A DNA stretch of 64,000 nt, from the NCBI GenBank assembly GCA_963855995.1, contig OY979717.1, positions 68,680,354-68,744,353 on the forward strand, given 5' to 3'. This DNA is from Muricea muricata (lineage: Eukaryota > Cnidaria > Anthozoa > Malacalcyonacea > Plexauridae). Of the stretch, positions 62,965 to 64,000 are shown in pieces. The notes beneath the pieces are model-generated. The model ran no database searches, was not told the DNA's origin, and saw nothing but the letters and a program-made list of their open reading frames with translations. A program made the position numbers and the translations under genes. Within the stretch, counting starts at the first letter, position 1. The number at the start of each line of letters is the position of its first letter.

Positions 62965-63537
62965 ATTTAGTCTAGTCCAGTTTTGGCCCCTGACCGCGCT
63001 CCCTCACGCGGAGAAGGGTCCAGGGAAAAATGCATGCGCATGCTAGCATGCGTAATACAGATTACCAGCTTTTCCTGGTAATTGTTACTGCGCATGCTTC
63101 ATTTGTAAAACTACATAATATAATATGGCGGCAAAGGAATGTCGGAAGTTATTTCCCTATTACGAGTATAAATTCTTAGACGCCGTAAATTATGCAGTCA
63201 CTGCTTGTAATTTAAATTTTATTTTACGGAAGGAACAATTGCAAGCGTTATATGAGTATACAAGGGGTAGAGATGTCGTGTTAACTTGCAGACTGGTTAC
63301 GGAAAAAGTGTTTGCTACTCTTTGTGTCTCTTAATTTGTGACAGTTAATTTGTGACGGTCACTGTTATAGCTTGGCGCCATATATTCCCACGGTCCAATT
63401 CTACTTCTGTCTTGGGCGGGGCCAGAACTGAATTTCAGTGATTGGTTAAATGCAAGCATGCGCATGCATTTTTCCCTGGACCCTTCTCCGCGTGAGGGAG
63501 CGCGGTCAGGGACCAGAACTGGACTAGAATTTAGTCC
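62965..63537. mobile_element. 573-base element with 80-base GC-rich TIRs carrying a helicase fragment
   Basis: Left end AATTTAGTCTAGTCCAGTTT, CTGACCGCGCTCCCTCACGC, GGAGAAGGGTCCAGGGAAAA, ATGCATGCGCATGC is repeated in reverse at 63455-63537. The very end includes a self-palindrome, CTGGACTAGAATTTAGTCCAG. The target-site duplication is not clear. A short RecQ-like coding fragment lies inside. Confidence 0.85.
63125..63334 (+). pseudogene. N-terminal fragment of a RecQ-like helicase inside the TIR element
   Basis: ATG-initiated frame of 69 codons. The stretch NFILRKEQLQALYEYTRGRD followed by VVL resembles the motif 0/Q-motif and run-up to Walker A of RecQ-like helicases (F.L...Q..AL.....G.DV...). 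Where Walker A (TG.GKS) is expected the frame reads CRLVTEKVF, so the nucleotide-binding loop is lost, and a stop follows. No other helicase motif is present. It is probably a relic of an autonomous element encoding a helicase. Confidence 0.55.
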
Positions 63538-64000
63538 AGCATGCAATGCAAATTTCCCTGTTTTCATGCAGGCAAAGAACTGTGAAAAAAATCAATTTAA
63601 TTCTAAAGAAATGATTAACATAGTTCAAACTGGCGTGGTAGGACTAACTATTATAGTTGGGTTGGCTAAGCCACTGAAACTGTTCAAGCATAACAAGTGA
63701 GATGTGTATAGGTAGTTTATACATGATAAAGTACCACGAATGACAATTAGGATGCACCTTTATATTATTTTTAGCATTCTTTCATAGTAGATCAGATTTG
63801 CGCACCAAATTTGAATCCATGTGCCAGTGCAAATGCCGTGATCACACCTCACTGCTATGGAGTATGGTACAAATGTTTGAAAGACATTCGAATGTCTTTT
63901 ACTTTACTCCACTAAATTAATGCAATTTTACTATCACGGCATCACATGATTTTCAAATAGAAAATATATATTTTACGTTGTTGATCAAATTTGCACAAAA

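Larger units (their letters stand above)
62595..64000. other. Right-hand flank, upstream side of the METTL24-like gene
   Basis: Contains the TIR element at 62965-63537. Apart from that I see no exon. The remaining METTL24-like exons either are hidden here or lie outside the window. Confidence 0.4.

Noticed and set aside
1-64000. CRISPR array or bacterial-type operon
   Set aside because: No regular repeat-spacer structure; the genes have introns and eukaryotic families throughout.

Overview
This is an intron-rich, AT-rich nuclear DNA window from an animal. The genes are typically metazoan (a GLI-type zinc-finger factor, an ICE2/NARG2 homologue, a METTL24-like methyltransferase). The introns are full of short terminal-inverted-repeat (TIR) elements and Penelope-like retroelements. 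This suggests an invertebrate, possibly an early-branching one such as a cnidarian, but nothing here fixes the phylum. Genes were found by translating both strands and joining exons whose GT/AG borders and codon phases agree.

Layout, left to right. (1) 371-9450, minus strand: the 5' part of a mitochondrial i-AAA protease (YME1 type). It runs off the left edge just before its Walker A motif. Its introns hold a pentanucleotide satellite, a purine satellite, a degraded Penelope-like copy and small inverted-repeat elements. (2) 11680-18088, minus: ICE2/NARG2, a subunit of the little elongation complex that drives snRNA transcription. Eight exons are visible; the first is missing. (3) 18089-25830: mostly gene-free DNA. 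(4) 25831-34825, plus: a five-exon GLI/Ci factor with five C2H2 fingers and a SUFU-binding motif. (5) 36546-41465, minus: a C17orf98-like gene, convergent with GLI, whose first intron contains a Penelope-like element. (6) 41982-42203, plus: mitochondrial ribosomal protein bL36m, head-to-head with the previous gene. (7) 42204-45088: mobile DNA. (8) 45089-59431, minus: a gene of at least 17 exons encoding seven RCC1 repeats and a C-terminal FYVE-like zinc finger. (9) 59506-60733: a 1.2-kb TTAA-flanked DNA transposon derivative. (10) 61489-62594, minus: the last two exons of a METTL24-like gene. (11) 62965-63537: a TIR element carrying the start of a RecQ-like helicase.

The genes show no operon-like or pathway link. 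Two act in mitochondria (YME1, bL36m), two in nuclear gene expression (ICE2, GLI), and the RCC1-FYVE protein looks membrane-associated. The most interesting material is the mobile DNA: Penelope-like ends with hammerhead-like cores, paired TIR families, and a helicase fragment captured in a TIR element; and the RCC1-FYVE gene itself.
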